Assembly: GCA_902494195.1 (NCBI GenBank)
Contig: CABUSH010000011.1
Location: 1-64,000, forward strand
DNA from: an uncultured Collinsella sp.
Lineage (GTDB): Bacteria > Actinomycetota > Coriobacteriia > Coriobacteriales > Coriobacteriaceae
DNA length: 64,000 nucleotides
Direction of reading: 5' to 3'
In this document: positions 26,156 to 34,715 of the stretch, in pieces
Numbering within the stretch: the first letter of the stretch is position 1
Layout: each line of letters opens with the position of its first letter
Notes under the pieces: model-generated
The model's database searches: none
What the model was told of the DNA's origin: nothing
Seen by the model: the letters and a program-made list of their open reading frames with translations, nothing else
Position numbers and translations under genes: made by a program

Positions 26156-26202
26156 GTCGAGCGGCAGATGTTCCCATGACAGATAAACAGTACGCGTTGC
26201 AT
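26156..26202 (-). pseudogene. right attachment repeat: orphan first codons of the tyrosine phosphatase gene
   Basis: The minus strand reads MQRVLFICHGNICRST and then diverges. It is the original 5' end of the phosphatase gene, cut off from its body by the island and still preceded by its own upstream sequence. It forms the attR-like repeat. Confidence 0.75.
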
Positions 26203-26262
26203 AGAACGATACCTTTCATATAGAAGGCCGCTAAAGAGTCGAAGCCGGGCGCATGCCAAGTT

Positions 26263-27012
26263 TTATTTCTTGGCCAGTTTGAAGTAGCGCTCAAATATCA
26301 ATTCGAAAACGTAATAGAACATCAATCGACTGTCGAGGTCCATGCTGCCCAGGCGGATTTCTTTTTGCACGGTGTAGATAGGGTAGTCGGCTAGTTTCGA
26401 GAGAGAATTTCGAGAAAAGCCGGTGAGCGTGACGACCTTGCATCCGCGCGTTTTGGCTATCGATGTGGCGTCAATAGACACCTGCGTCTCGCCGCTTACG
26501 GAAACGCTGAAGACCAGGTCGTTTTTGCCGAGGAGTTCTGCGTAATGCCTCATGACATGGCGTTCACTGAGCGTGTCGGTATTCTTGCCCATTATTTTGA
26601 GCTTTTCAGCCATCTCGAGGCACGGGTATTTCGAAAAGCCCGAGCAGAAGAACACGATATGCGAGGCGTCCTGGATAAGACTCACAACCGAATCGATGAC
26701 CCGGTCGTTAAGCAAATCTTTGGTCTGTACGAGCTGGGTATCAAGAGGGAGTGCCTCGATAGTGAATCGATTGCGGTCGAGCGAGGCAGAATACGATTGT
26801 TTGAGCTCCGTAAACCCCGAGAAGCCAAGCTTGTGGGCAAGCCTGACGATTGTATTGGGAGCGACGAAGAACCGTTCAGCAACGCTCTTAAGCGTGACAT
26901 CGTCAATATCATCACGCAGCTCGATGATGTAGCGCATGATCTCGCTTTCGAGATCGTTGAGCTTGCTCTCGCCAGCTCGCACATGATCATAAAAAGATTC
27001 TTGATCTTTCAT
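26263..27012 (-). CDS. RpiR/MurR-family transcriptional regulator (HTH + SIS)
   Basis: 249 residues from MKDQESFYDHVRAG; the longer open frame to 27204 has no supporting site. The N-terminal helix-turn-helix is present (VTLKSVAERFFVAPNTIVRL, then AHKLGFSGFTELK). A SIS sugar-phosphate-binding domain follows (IVFFCSGFSKYPCLEMAEKL, then FSVSVSGETQ). It is divergent from the GH4 and PTS genes and is very likely their regulator, sensing a phosphorylated sugar made by the PTS. It begins about 60 bases beyond the island's right repeat. Confidence 0.88.
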   Translation of the reverse strand: MKDQESFYDHVRAGESKLNDLESEIMRYIIELRDDIDDVTLKSVAERFFVAPNTIVRLAHKLGFSGFTELKQSYSASLDRNRFTIEALPLDTQLVQTKDLLNDRVIDSVVSLIQDASHIVFFCSGFSKYPCLEMAEKLKIMGKNTDTLSERHVMRHYAELLGKNDLVFSVSVSGETQVSIDATSIAKTRGCKVVTLTGFSRNSLSKLADYPIYTVQKEIRLGSMDLDSRLMFYYVFELIFERYFKLAKK

Positions 27013-27167
27013 AAGATGTTTCAGCCCCTCGCACCTCGCCGTACATATGGTACCGCTTTGTGTAGCCAGGTGAGAAATCGGTAATCGGTCAAGATTGCCT
27101 ATTGCCCATGAACTGGGCAAACGTGCGTGTCTTCCTACACATATCTGTGTCGTGAGCGAAATCATGT

Positions 27168-27198
27168 GTCCCCGTTTCGCATTGGCCCACACGGGGAC
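27168..27198. promoter_or_regulatory. palindrome midway between RpiR and GH4 genes, candidate operator
   Basis: GTCCCCGT (27168-27175) and ACGGGGAC (27191-27198) are perfect 8-bp inverted arms with 15 bases between. The rest of this 298-bp divergent spacer shows no other clear feature. Confidence 0.45.
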
Positions 27199-27310
27199 TC
27201 TCAAATGACCTTATGTCGCAAAATATCAATCGAAACGAAGCAAGCCGAGGACAACCGCGGAGCCCAAGGTCTTCGAGAACACCGATCAGCCAACCCTGGA
27301 GGGACGGAAC

Positions 27311-28636
27311 ATGAAGGATAAGCTCAATATTGTGATCGTTGGCGGCGGCTCAACGTGGTGCCCTGGCATTCTTAAAGCCCTGACCAAGCACATGGACATT
27401 CTGCCGCTGAACCGCGTGATGCTCTATGACATCGATGCCGAGCGTCAGCGTCCGATCGGCGAGTTTGGCAAGATCCTCTTCGCCGAGGAGGAGCCCGGTG
27501 TGGAGTTTGGTTACACCACCGATAAGGACGAGGCTTACACCGACGTCGACTTTGTGCTCTGCCAGATTCGTACCGGCGGCTACGAGATGCGTAGCAAGGA
27601 CGAGAAGATTCCGCTGCATATGGGAATCATCGGCCAGGAAACGGTGGGCCCTGGCGGCATGGCTTACGGTATGCGCTCCATGCATGACATGGTTGAGATC
27701 GTCAACGACGTTCGCGCTCATAGCCCGGAGGCGTGGATTATCAACTACACCAACCCGGCCGCTATTGTGGCATATGGTCTCGAGCGCGTCCTGCCCGACG
27801 AGCATCGCGTCCTCAACATCTGCGATCAGCCCGTCAACCTCATGCGCTCTTACGGTCGCCTGCTCGGTCGCGATATGAGCAAGACGGAGCCCGTGTACTT
27901 TGGCCTCAATCACTTCGGTTGGTTCAAGCACATCTACGATGAAGAGGGCCATGACCTCGTCCCGCAGATTAAGGAGTACACGGAGAAGAACGGCTTCCTT
28001 CCTGCCGATGCCGAGCAGCGTGACCAGTCCTGGCTTGATACCTACGCCATGGTCAAGGACATGCTCGAGGACTTCCCCGACTATCTGCCCAACACTTATC
28101 TGCAGTACTATCTGTATCCCGAGTACAAGGTCGCTCACCTCGACCCCGACTACACTCGCTCCGACGAGGTTATCAACGGTCGTGAGAAGCGCGTGTTCGC
28201 CGAGTGCGAGCGTGTTGCCAAAGTCGGCACCGCAAAGAACTCCTCGGTTGTGCAGAACGATGCTCATGGCGATATGATCGTGGAAATCACCTCGGCCATT
28301 TATCGCAACACCAACAAGACCTTCATTGTCATCGTGCCCAACAACGGCATTATCGAGGGTATGCCCGATGACGCCATGGTCGAGGTCGCGGCAAGCGTGG
28401 GCGCCAATGGCCCGCAGCCCTATGCTGTTGGCAAGATTGGCACCTTCTATCGCGGCCTTATGGAGAACCAGTACGCCTATGAGCGTCTGACTGTTGAGGC
28501 TTGGATGGAGGGTTCCTACGAGAAGGCCCTGCAGGCACTCACACTTAATCGTCTGGTCGGTGACGCAAAGAAGGCTCGCAAAGTGCTCGACAAGCTCATC
28601 GAGGCCAATAAGGATTACTGGCCGGAGCTTAAGTAG
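27311..28636 (+). CDS. GH4 6-phospho-glucosidase, alpha-type by motif
   Basis: 441 residues, the family's usual length. The NAD-binding GGGS is at 11-14, INYTNPAAI near 147, and the metal-binding Cys171 lies in C-D-Q-P (171-174), followed by FGLNHFGWF with a metal-ligand His. In GH4 the CDxP form marks 6-phospho-alpha-glucosidases (GlvA/MalH type), whereas CN(V/I)P marks beta-enzymes. The enzyme uses NAD+ and a divalent metal in a redox-assisted hydrolysis. The next gene is an alpha-glucoside-type PTS, so the pair takes up and splits phosphorylated maltose-like sugars. Confidence 0.88.
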   Translation: MKDKLNIVIVGGGSTWCPGILKALTKHMDILPLNRVMLYDIDAERQRPIGEFGKILFAEEEPGVEFGYTTDKDEAYTDVDFVLCQIRTGGYEMRSKDEKIPLHMGIIGQETVGPGGMAYGMRSMHDMVEIVNDVRAHSPEAWIINYTNPAAIVAYGLERVLPDEHRVLNICDQPVNLMRSYGRLLGRDMSKTEPVYFGLNHFGWFKHIYDEEGHDLVPQIKEYTEKNGFLPADAEQRDQSWLDTYAMVKDMLEDFPDYLPNTYLQYYLYPEYKVAHLDPDYTRSDEVINGREKRVFAECERVAKVGTAKNSSVVQNDAHGDMIVEITSAIYRNTNKTFIVIVPNNGIIEGMPDDAMVEVAASVGANGPQPYAVGKIGTFYRGLMENQYAYERLTVEAWMEGSYEKALQALTLNRLVGDAKKARKVLDKLIEANKDYWPELK

Positions 28637-28662
28637 CTAGTTCCATAGCGCTTGATAACTGT

Positions 28663-28704
28663 TATGGGGCGTGTGGGCTGTAGAGCTGCACGCCCCGTTT
28701 CTTT
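28663..28704 (+). terminator. terminator-like hairpin between GH4 and PTS genes
   Basis: GGGGCGTG(T) ... (G)CACGCCCC followed by GTTTCTTT lies in the 82-bp gap between two genes of one pathway. It could lower PTS expression relative to the glucosidase. Confidence 0.6.
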
Positions 28705-28718
28705 AAGAGGGGTATCCC

Positions 28719-30281
28719 ATGAACAAAGATGAGCTGCTGGCAAAGTTCCAGCGCCTGGGCAAAGTCCTCATGACGCCTGTCTTGATCCTGCCAATCGCCG
28801 GCATCCTTCAGGGCTTTGGCAATGCCTTTACCAGCCCCACCCTTACGGCAGCTGTTCCCTGGCTGGCCGCTCCGGGCTTTGCGATTTTCTTTTCGATTCT
28901 CAAGGCCGCAGCCGGCATCGTTATGAACAACATCCCGGTTATCTTCTCGATTTGTCTCGCCTATGGCTTCGCCAAGTCCGAGAAGGCTACCGCGGCGCTT
29001 TGTGGCTTTTTGGGCTACATGTGCATGAACTCCGTGATGGGCACGTTCCTTACGGCGACTGGCGTTATCGATCCCGCGAATCTTACGACGGGCCAGAGCA
29101 CGATCCTCGGTATCACCACGCTCGACACTGGCGTTATTGGCGGTCTTCTGGTGGGTGCAATCGTCGCATGGTTGCATAACCGTTACTACAAGATTGAGCT
29201 GCCTGCCGTGTTCTCCATCTTCAACGGCACGCGCTTTATCCCGGCGGTGACGCTGCTCTCATGCAGCATCCTCGCATTGGTCATGTCCTTTGTATTCCCG
29301 TTTATTCAGAACGCTCTCGGCGCGCTGTCCGAGTTCATCAAGACCACGGGTGCCTTTGGTGCATTTGTCTACGGCGCCGGCGAGCGCATGCTCCTGCCTT
29401 TTGGCCTGCATCACTTTGTCTATTTGCCGTTCTTCTTCACGTCGCTCGGTGGCGTCGAGACCATCGACGGCCAGACCGTTCAGGGCGCTATCAATATCTA
29501 CAACGCGATCCTGGGCTCTCCTAGCACGCCGTTTAACATCGAGGTCAGCCGTTTTGTCATGAACGGCAAGGTTATCTTCGCCATGTTCGGCCTGCCCGGC
29601 GCTGCACTCGCCTTCTACAAGACGGCACTTCCCAAGAACAAGAAGAAGACCGCAGCGCTCATGATCGCCATCGTGGTGCCTTGCATCCTCTCCGGCATTA
29701 CCGAGCCGCTCGAGTACTCCTTCCTGTTTATCGCGCCCATCCTCTACGTGTTCCACGCTCTCATGGCTGGTCTTGCCTATGCGTTGACCTATATCCTGCA
29801 GTTCAACGTGGCTGGCTCTGCATCCTTTGGCGGCCCGCTCCTGTCGTTGATCTTTAACGGCATTATGGGTGCGGCCAAGGGCTCCAACTGGCAGGTTATC
29901 CTGTTCCTCGGCCCCATCTACTTCGTGGTGTACTACTTCGTCTTCAAGTTCATCATTCTTAAGAAGGGCCTTAAGACCCCCGGCCGCGAGGAAGAGTCCG
30001 ACGATGAGGCCGAAAAGGCTCCCAAGACCGTGATCAGCGACCTCATTCCCGCCATCGTTGAGGCAGTGGGCGGCGACAACAACATTAAGTCTGTCGAGGC
30101 CTGCTTCACCCGTCTGCGCATCCAGCTCAATGACTGCGACAAGGTGGTTGATGACGCCGAGTTTACCGAAAAGCTCGAAGCGCGTGGCATCGTGCATGTT
30201 AACGGCGGCGTGCAGATTGTCTACGGCAACATGGCTTCTAACTACGCAACCCAGATGCGCGAGCTGCTGGGCATGGAGTAA
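28719..30281 (+). CDS. PTS EIICB component, alpha-glucoside (glucose superfamily)
   Basis: 520 residues. The N-terminal EIIC domain has about ten membrane segments (LGKVLMTPVLILPIAGILQG opening; AGERMLLPFGLHHFVYLPFF substrate region; SGITEPLEYSF with the GITE motif). A linker leads to the EIIB domain with the phosphorylation cysteine Cys462 in EACFTRLRIQ. No EIIA domain is fused, so a shared EIIA elsewhere must supply phosphate. It imports and phosphorylates an alpha-glucoside for the GH4 enzyme upstream. Confidence 0.9.
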   Translation: MNKDELLAKFQRLGKVLMTPVLILPIAGILQGFGNAFTSPTLTAAVPWLAAPGFAIFFSILKAAAGIVMNNIPVIFSICLAYGFAKSEKATAALCGFLGYMCMNSVMGTFLTATGVIDPANLTTGQSTILGITTLDTGVIGGLLVGAIVAWLHNRYYKIELPAVFSIFNGTRFIPAVTLLSCSILALVMSFVFPFIQNALGALSEFIKTTGAFGAFVYGAGERMLLPFGLHHFVYLPFFFTSLGGVETIDGQTVQGAINIYNAILGSPSTPFNIEVSRFVMNGKVIFAMFGLPGAALAFYKTALPKNKKKTAALMIAIVVPCILSGITEPLEYSFLFIAPILYVFHALMAGLAYALTYILQFNVAGSASFGGPLLSLIFNGIMGAAKGSNWQVILFLGPIYFVVYYFVFKFIILKKGLKTPGREEESDDEAEKAPKTVISDLIPAIVEAVGGDNNIKSVEACFTRLRIQLNDCDKVVDDAEFTEKLEARGIVHVNGGVQIVYGNMASNYATQMRELLGME

Positions 30282-30315
30282 ACGCCCCACATATCTATAA
30301 AATCCGGTATAAAAG

Positions 30316-30351
30316 GCGGCGGCAGACAATGCGTCTGTCGCCGCCTTTGAG
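30316..30351 (+). terminator. terminator after the PTS gene
   Basis: AAAGGCGGCGGCAGAC ... GTCTGTCGCCGCCTTT forms a long GC-rich stem. The T run after it is short, so termination is inferred mainly from stem strength and position. Confidence 0.75.
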
Positions 30352-30364
30352 TTGCCCCACACGC

Positions 30365-30424
30365 ATTTCGTGTACTTGAAATACACGAAATCGTAGAAGA
30401 GCGTGTATTTCAAGTACACGAAAT
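30365..30424. repeat. nested palindrome with 23-bp perfect arms
   Basis: Arms 30365-30387 and 30402-30424 (core TCGTGTACTTGAAATACACG) are perfect inverted copies, and each arm is itself palindromic (TTTCGTGTA / TACACGAAA). Two alternative folds are therefore possible. Confidence 0.75.
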
Positions 30425-30508
30425 TGCACTGCTGAAGCTTCCGGGCGGATAAACATACTCATATTGGGCGGTTCACCGGTTGCTCGCCACCCTGGGCTGT
30501 GTTCGCCC

Positions 30509-31762
30509 CTACGCCCGTATCGAGGGCTGTGCCGATTGACGACGACGCTCCCAGCGAGCCAACTTAATCGTCACCAGCGTGAGCGCCCAGGCCACAAGCG
30601 AGAACGCGGCGCCCACGGCGCCCACGTACGCAATGCCAGCTCCGCTTACCACGGCGCCGCCCACCGCGGTGCCAAACGAAATGCCGACATTAAACGCCAT
30701 GGGTTCTACCGAGCTCGCGAGCACCATCGATTTGGGATGGCGGCTGCGAGCCACGTCCATAAAGTGCGTGATGCACGACACCGAGAACAGGTACATGAGC
30801 ATCGCCAGGCTAAAGACAAAGACAAGTGCGAGCGGCATGGCAGCGCCTACGGCAAACAGCCCAAACAATGCCGCTGCCTGCAGCATAAACGTCACAAGCA
30901 GCGCCTTCATGCCAAAGCGCGCATCGATCCATCCGCCCAGGATGTTCGAGATCAGGCAGAACACGCCGTAGGCCATAAGCGTGGTACTGGCTTCGACCGT
31001 GCCCATGCCCAGCACCTGCTCAAGATAAGGCGTCACGTAGCCGTAGAACACATAGACCGAGCCCACGCCAAACAAAAAGATAAGCATGCCGGTGATGATA
31101 CTCGGCTCGCGCAGCAGACTCGCCTGCTCGCGAAAGGTGGCGGGCTCGTCGGTTTGCCCAGCGCGCGGCATAAACGCCACGAGCGCTCCGCAGATCAAAA
31201 CGGCAAAGGTCAGCGCGCCGTACATGGCCACGTGCCAGTCGAGCGTGTCGGCCACAAATTTGCCAATCGAGGTCACAAAGACCATTGCCACGGAAAACGC
31301 ACCATATACCACCGAGATGGCAAGCGAAGTTTGCTGCGGGGACAGCAGCTCGGGGATGTACGTCACGCCCACGGCGAGCAGTGCGCCCGAGACGGAGCCC
31401 AGGACAATGCGCGAGATAAACAGCACCTGGAAGTTGGGTGCCAGCGCCATAACCAAATTGCCGAGCACAAAGATAATGCTGTAGCACACGAGCAGCTGGT
31501 AGCGGCGGAACCGCCCCGTGCTGAGCGCAAGCACCGGCGTAGCGATGGCGTAGACGAGTGCGAACACGCTGATGAGCTGGCCCGCAGTGGCAAGTGATAC
31601 GCCGAGTTCCGTCGCCAGGTCGCTTTCGATGCCGATGACCACGAACTCGGAGCAGCCGAGCGAGAATCCCAACAGCACGAGCAGCGCCAGGCAGAGCTTG
31701 ATGCGCGCAGAGGAGAGCGCGGCGGCGGTTGACTTACTTTTAGGCGTGGTTGCGGCGGTCAA
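30509..31762 (-). CDS. MFS transporter, DHA1/AraJ-like efflux type
   Basis: 417 residues from a TTG at 31762, chosen because TTGGAG lies 8 bases upstream; a GTG at 31771 is the alternative. Twelve hydrophobic segments are visible. LLGFSLGCSEFVVIGIESDL near the N-terminus and the loop STGRFRRYQLL fit drug/sugar efflux MFS proteins. It is divergent from the LpdD-IDI gene with 161 bases between. A role in exporting a decarboxylation product (a phenol) is possible but only from position. Confidence 0.8.
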   Translation of the reverse strand: MTAATTPKSKSTAAALSSARIKLCLALLVLLGFSLGCSEFVVIGIESDLATELGVSLATAGQLISVFALVYAIATPVLALSTGRFRRYQLLVCYSIIFVLGNLVMALAPNFQVLFISRIVLGSVSGALLAVGVTYIPELLSPQQTSLAISVVYGAFSVAMVFVTSIGKFVADTLDWHVAMYGALTFAVLICGALVAFMPRAGQTDEPATFREQASLLREPSIITGMLIFLFGVGSVYVFYGYVTPYLEQVLGMGTVEASTTLMAYGVFCLISNILGGWIDARFGMKALLVTFMLQAAALFGLFAVGAAMPLALVFVFSLAMLMYLFSVSCITHFMDVARSRHPKSMVLASSVEPMAFNVGISFGTAVGGAVVSGAGIAYVGAVGAAFSLVAWALTLVTIKLARWERRRQSAQPSIRA

Positions 31763-31820
31763 GGTTGTCACTCCAATGTCGCATGAATAAGCGGGATTCA
31801 ATCCCTGCAACTCTAGCAGA

Positions 31821-31851
31821 ATGTGACAAAGGGGCAGTCCCTTTGTCACAT
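31821..31851. repeat. TGYGACAAAGGG palindrome, copy D
   Basis: Perfect arms ATGTGACAAAGGG / CCCTTTGTCACAT in the divergent spacer between the MFS and LpdD-IDI genes. Confidence 0.85.
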
Positions 31852-31923
31852 GGAAAGCTTGCCTGTATAGTCGCAATACAGACGATGATGGTCTCAGGTA
31901 CATTGCGGGCGACAGGAGATCCC

Positions 31924-32871
31924 ATGGGTATGCACACGACAAAGGTTGCAGTGGGCGAGGGCAAGTTTGCGCTCGAGGCCCAGCTGACGGTGACGCCGCG
32001 AGGCATGATGGTGTACGCCTGCTCGCCGGAGTTCGCGCACCTGGGCGCCACGGCACAGGCCATTCCGCGCCCCGAGTCCGGCCGTACGGCGACGGTGAGC
32101 ATCCTGGCCGTTCCGTGCCATCGAGACGAGATCCCGGCGCACGATATTGCGGCGGCGCTGGCCACGCGCTTTGGCGTGCCGGTAGTTGCAAGCACGGGCT
32201 TTCATGTTGAACAGGCGAGCAAGGACGACCTGCAGCGCGTGCTCGACACCACCAAGGAGCTCATCGCCGCGCTCGAGGAAGCTGCCGCGCGCATCCTGCG
32301 CGCCGGCTGGGATGAGGGCGGCGCGGGCGCCGAGGTCATGGCGGTCGATGCCGCGACCGGCGAGGCGCTCGCTCCCGTCGATCGCATCAAAGCCCATGCC
32401 GGCGAGGGTATTCTGCATCAAGCATTTCTGACGCTTCTGGTCGAGGGCCGGGGCGAAGACGCACGCCTGCTGCTCTGTCGCCGCAGTCCGCTCAAACGAC
32501 TGTGGGGCGGGGTGCTGGCCGATAGCTGCGCCGGCCATCCGCTCCCCGGGGAAGACGTCGCGGCCGCCACGGCGCGTCGCATCAACGAAGAGCTTGGCAT
32601 TACGCGCAAGCCCGATCAGCTCAAGCACCTCGGACACGTGGCGTACCGCGAGGACCACGGCGACGGCCGCTGCGAGTGTGAATGGTGCGAGGTGTTCGCA
32701 ACCCATGTTGAGCCGGGCGAGCTGCATATCAACCAAGAGGAGATCTCGGAGGTGCGTCGCGTGGCCCCGTCCGAGCTCAAAGGCTACCTGCAGGGTCACC
32801 CCGAGCAGCTGGCCCCCTGGCTCCGCGAGGCCCTCAGCGACCCATTCATCCGTACGGCCCTCGCTATGTGA
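31924..32871 (+). CDS. LpdD-like prenyl-flavin chaperone domain fused to an isopentenyl-diphosphate isomerase (NUDIX) domain
   Basis: 315 residues; AGGAGA precedes the ATG (31930 is an alternative). Residues about 5-115 resemble LpdD, the small accessory protein of UbiD-type gallate decarboxylase operons (PEFAHLGATAQAI; VPCHRDEIPAHDIA; STGFHVEQAS). Residues about 150-305 follow type I IDI: His158 and His165 (AHAGEGILHQAF), His205 in AGHP, Tyr241, Glu251 and Glu253, and Trp299 in LAPWL. The expected catalytic Cys is Ala203, with Cys202 beside it. IDI makes the C5 allylic unit used by UbiX to build prenyl-FMN for UbiD, both encoded downstream. Fusion and context agree; catalytic activity is uncertain. 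Confidence 0.75.
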   Translation: MGMHTTKVAVGEGKFALEAQLTVTPRGMMVYACSPEFAHLGATAQAIPRPESGRTATVSILAVPCHRDEIPAHDIAAALATRFGVPVVASTGFHVEQASKDDLQRVLDTTKELIAALEEAAARILRAGWDEGGAGAEVMAVDAATGEALAPVDRIKAHAGEGILHQAFLTLLVEGRGEDARLLLCRRSPLKRLWGGVLADSCAGHPLPGEDVAAATARRINEELGITRKPDQLKHLGHVAYREDHGDGRCECEWCEVFATHVEPGELHINQEEISEVRRVAPSELKGYLQGHPEQLAPWLREALSDPFIRTALAM

Positions 32872-32894
32872 CATCGGACAGCCCCTTTGTCACA
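32867..32894. repeat. TGYGACAAAGGG palindrome, copy E (supplies the stop codon)
   Basis: ATGTGACATCGGACAGCC followed by CCTTTGTCAC overlaps the end of the LpdD-IDI gene; the gene's TGA stop at 32869-32871 lies within the repeat. Confidence 0.7.
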
Positions 32895-32898
32895 ACCA

Positions 32899-32965
32899 AA
32901 CCGTCACAACATTCGGCGAAAATCTCGAAATCGAGGAAAAGCGTCGAATGTTGTGACGGTTTTTT
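32899..32965 (+). terminator. AACCGTCACAACATTCG hairpin, copy 1
   Basis: AACCGTCACAACATTCG / CGAATGTTGTGACGGTT arms enclose a smaller CTCGAAATCGAG hairpin and end in T6. It serves as a Rho-independent terminator and is nearly identical to 39557-39622. Confidence 0.85.
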
Positions 32966-33114
32966 GTCCAGGGGATCGCTTCCCATCCAAAAATCCCGCT
33001 TGACTGTATTGCCGCAACACAGCGCAACGTAAGGGGTGTCCGATAACGGGCGCCCCTTTTTAAGTGGCAACGTGGCTGCGAATCCGGAGCGCCCCCAACA
33101 AGAAAGGTGGGGAG

Positions 33115-34572
33115 ATGGAAGCGGAAAAGAAGGCGTTTAAGATCACCAAGCGCGAAATTGGCTTTGTGCTGGGTATCGTTGTCTTTTTGCTGGTGAAGTT
33201 TCTTCCTTTGGCGGAGCTGAGCTCGACGGTCGAGCTTACGGTCGGCGGTCAGACCTGTCTGGCGTTGACGCTCGCCACGGTGGTGTTCTGGGCTTGTGGC
33301 GTGGCACAGCCGGGCTTTGTGGGCCTGCTCTACTGCGCGCTGCTCGTTCTGTTTAAGGTGTGCGTGGACGACACGGGCGCCGCGAGCATCTCGGCGACGG
33401 TCGCCTCCACGTTTAGCTCGTGGACCAAGGCCACTATGTGGCTCGTCATCGGCGCCTACCTCATCGCCAGCGCGGTCAAGGAGTCGGGCCTGGGCGAGCG
33501 CATCGCCTATGCGTTTATGCTCAAGTTCGTGCGCGACGCCAAGTCGCTCATCATCTCGATCTTCGCGCTCACCTTTGTGTTGTCGCTGCTGATCCCGCAT
33601 CCGTTCCCCCGCGCCTTCCTCATCCTCGCCGTCGTCTCGGTCATCGCCGAGTCCGCCGGCTACGGCGACGACGACCGCGGCAAGCTCGGCTTCCTCGTGT
33701 TTGCCGCTGCCGCCCCGGGCTCCATGTTCTTCCTGACGGGCGACTCCACGCTCAACCCGCTCGTTGCGCAGTACAGCGCCGAGGCCGGCGGCATGAGCCC
33801 GTCCTTTGTCGACTGGTTCCTGTACATGAGCGTGCCTATGCTGGTCGCGCTGCTGTGCACCCTGTTCCTGGGCCTCTTCCTCTTTAAGCCCAGCAAGGAG
33901 CTCGTCTACGATCGCGAGCAGATTGTGGCCAAGCAGGCCGCGCTCGGCAAGTTCTCCGTCAAGGAGATCCGCACCATCGTGTGGCTTGTCATCGCCATCG
34001 CGCTGTGGCTCACCGTCTCGGGCGATTATATCGGCTGGGTGACGCTTGCCATCGGCGTCTCTCTCGCCATGCCCATCATCGGCGAGGTCCTTACCCCCGC
34101 CAGCTGGAACGCTGTCGACATCAAGTCCCTCATGTTCCTGACGGCCGCCATGGCCGTGGGCTCCGTGGGCGGTGCCACCGGCATGAACGCCTGGATCGCC
34201 GACGTTGTGCTTCCCAGCTCCGTGCCCGAGAACATCTTCCTGTTCGCCCTGCTTGTCGCCGCGCTCTCCATGATCATCCACATGTTCATGGGCTCGGTCA
34301 TGGCCGTGCTCGGTGTGTGCGTGCCGGCGTTCATCAGCTTCGCGGCCGGCTCCAGCGTAAGCCCGCTTGCCGTGGCGCTCATCGTCTTCACGTCCATCAA
34401 CATCCACTACATCCTGCCGTTCCATAACCTGCCGATCCTTATCGGCGAGGGCAAGGACGCCGGCGGCTACACCTCCAAAGAGGCCATGCGCATGGGCATT
34501 CCCCTCACTGCGGTCGTCTTTATCGTCGTGCTGGTCGAGGCTGCCTGGTTTCACTTCTTTGGCCTGATGTAA
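33115..34572 (+). CDS. SLC13/DASS-family anion transporter
   Basis: 485 residues; AAAGGTGGGGAG precedes the ATG. There are about twelve hydrophobic segments and two family-like halves, with polar signature loops (GDSTLNPLVAQYSAE in the first half; TSINIHYILPFHNLPILIGE in the second). The SLC13 family imports dicarboxylates, sulfate or other small anions with sodium or by exchange. Placed between LpdD-IDI and UbiD genes, it probably brings in the aromatic or other carboxylate that UbiD decarboxylates. The substrate cannot be told. Confidence 0.85.
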   Translation: MEAEKKAFKITKREIGFVLGIVVFLLVKFLPLAELSSTVELTVGGQTCLALTLATVVFWACGVAQPGFVGLLYCALLVLFKVCVDDTGAASISATVASTFSSWTKATMWLVIGAYLIASAVKESGLGERIAYAFMLKFVRDAKSLIISIFALTFVLSLLIPHPFPRAFLILAVVSVIAESAGYGDDDRGKLGFLVFAAAAPGSMFFLTGDSTLNPLVAQYSAEAGGMSPSFVDWFLYMSVPMLVALLCTLFLGLFLFKPSKELVYDREQIVAKQAALGKFSVKEIRTIVWLVIAIALWLTVSGDYIGWVTLAIGVSLAMPIIGEVLTPASWNAVDIKSLMFLTAAMAVGSVGGATGMNAWIADVVLPSSVPENIFLFALLVAALSMIIHMFMGSVMAVLGVCVPAFISFAAGSSVSPLAVALIVFTSINIHYILPFHNLPILIGEGKDAGGYTSKEAMRMGIPLTAVVFIVVLVEAAWFHFFGLM

Positions 34573-34715
34573 GCGGCCGAGCGCTTGGGCTGTAAACAGC
34601 CGAGTGCTTGAACCGCGAGTTGCCAAGCGCTCCATCTATAAGCGCTGCGGCCCCACTACGTTACCCAGCCCGGCGGCACTCCCGTCGCCGGGCACTCTCC
34701 CGAAAGGAGCACGCT

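Noticed and set aside
32890..34635. A 581-codon minus-strand frame opposite the SLC13 carrier
   Set aside because: His/Asp/Arg/Gln-rich composition typical of antisense to membrane-protein codons; the sense strand has clear transmembrane segments.
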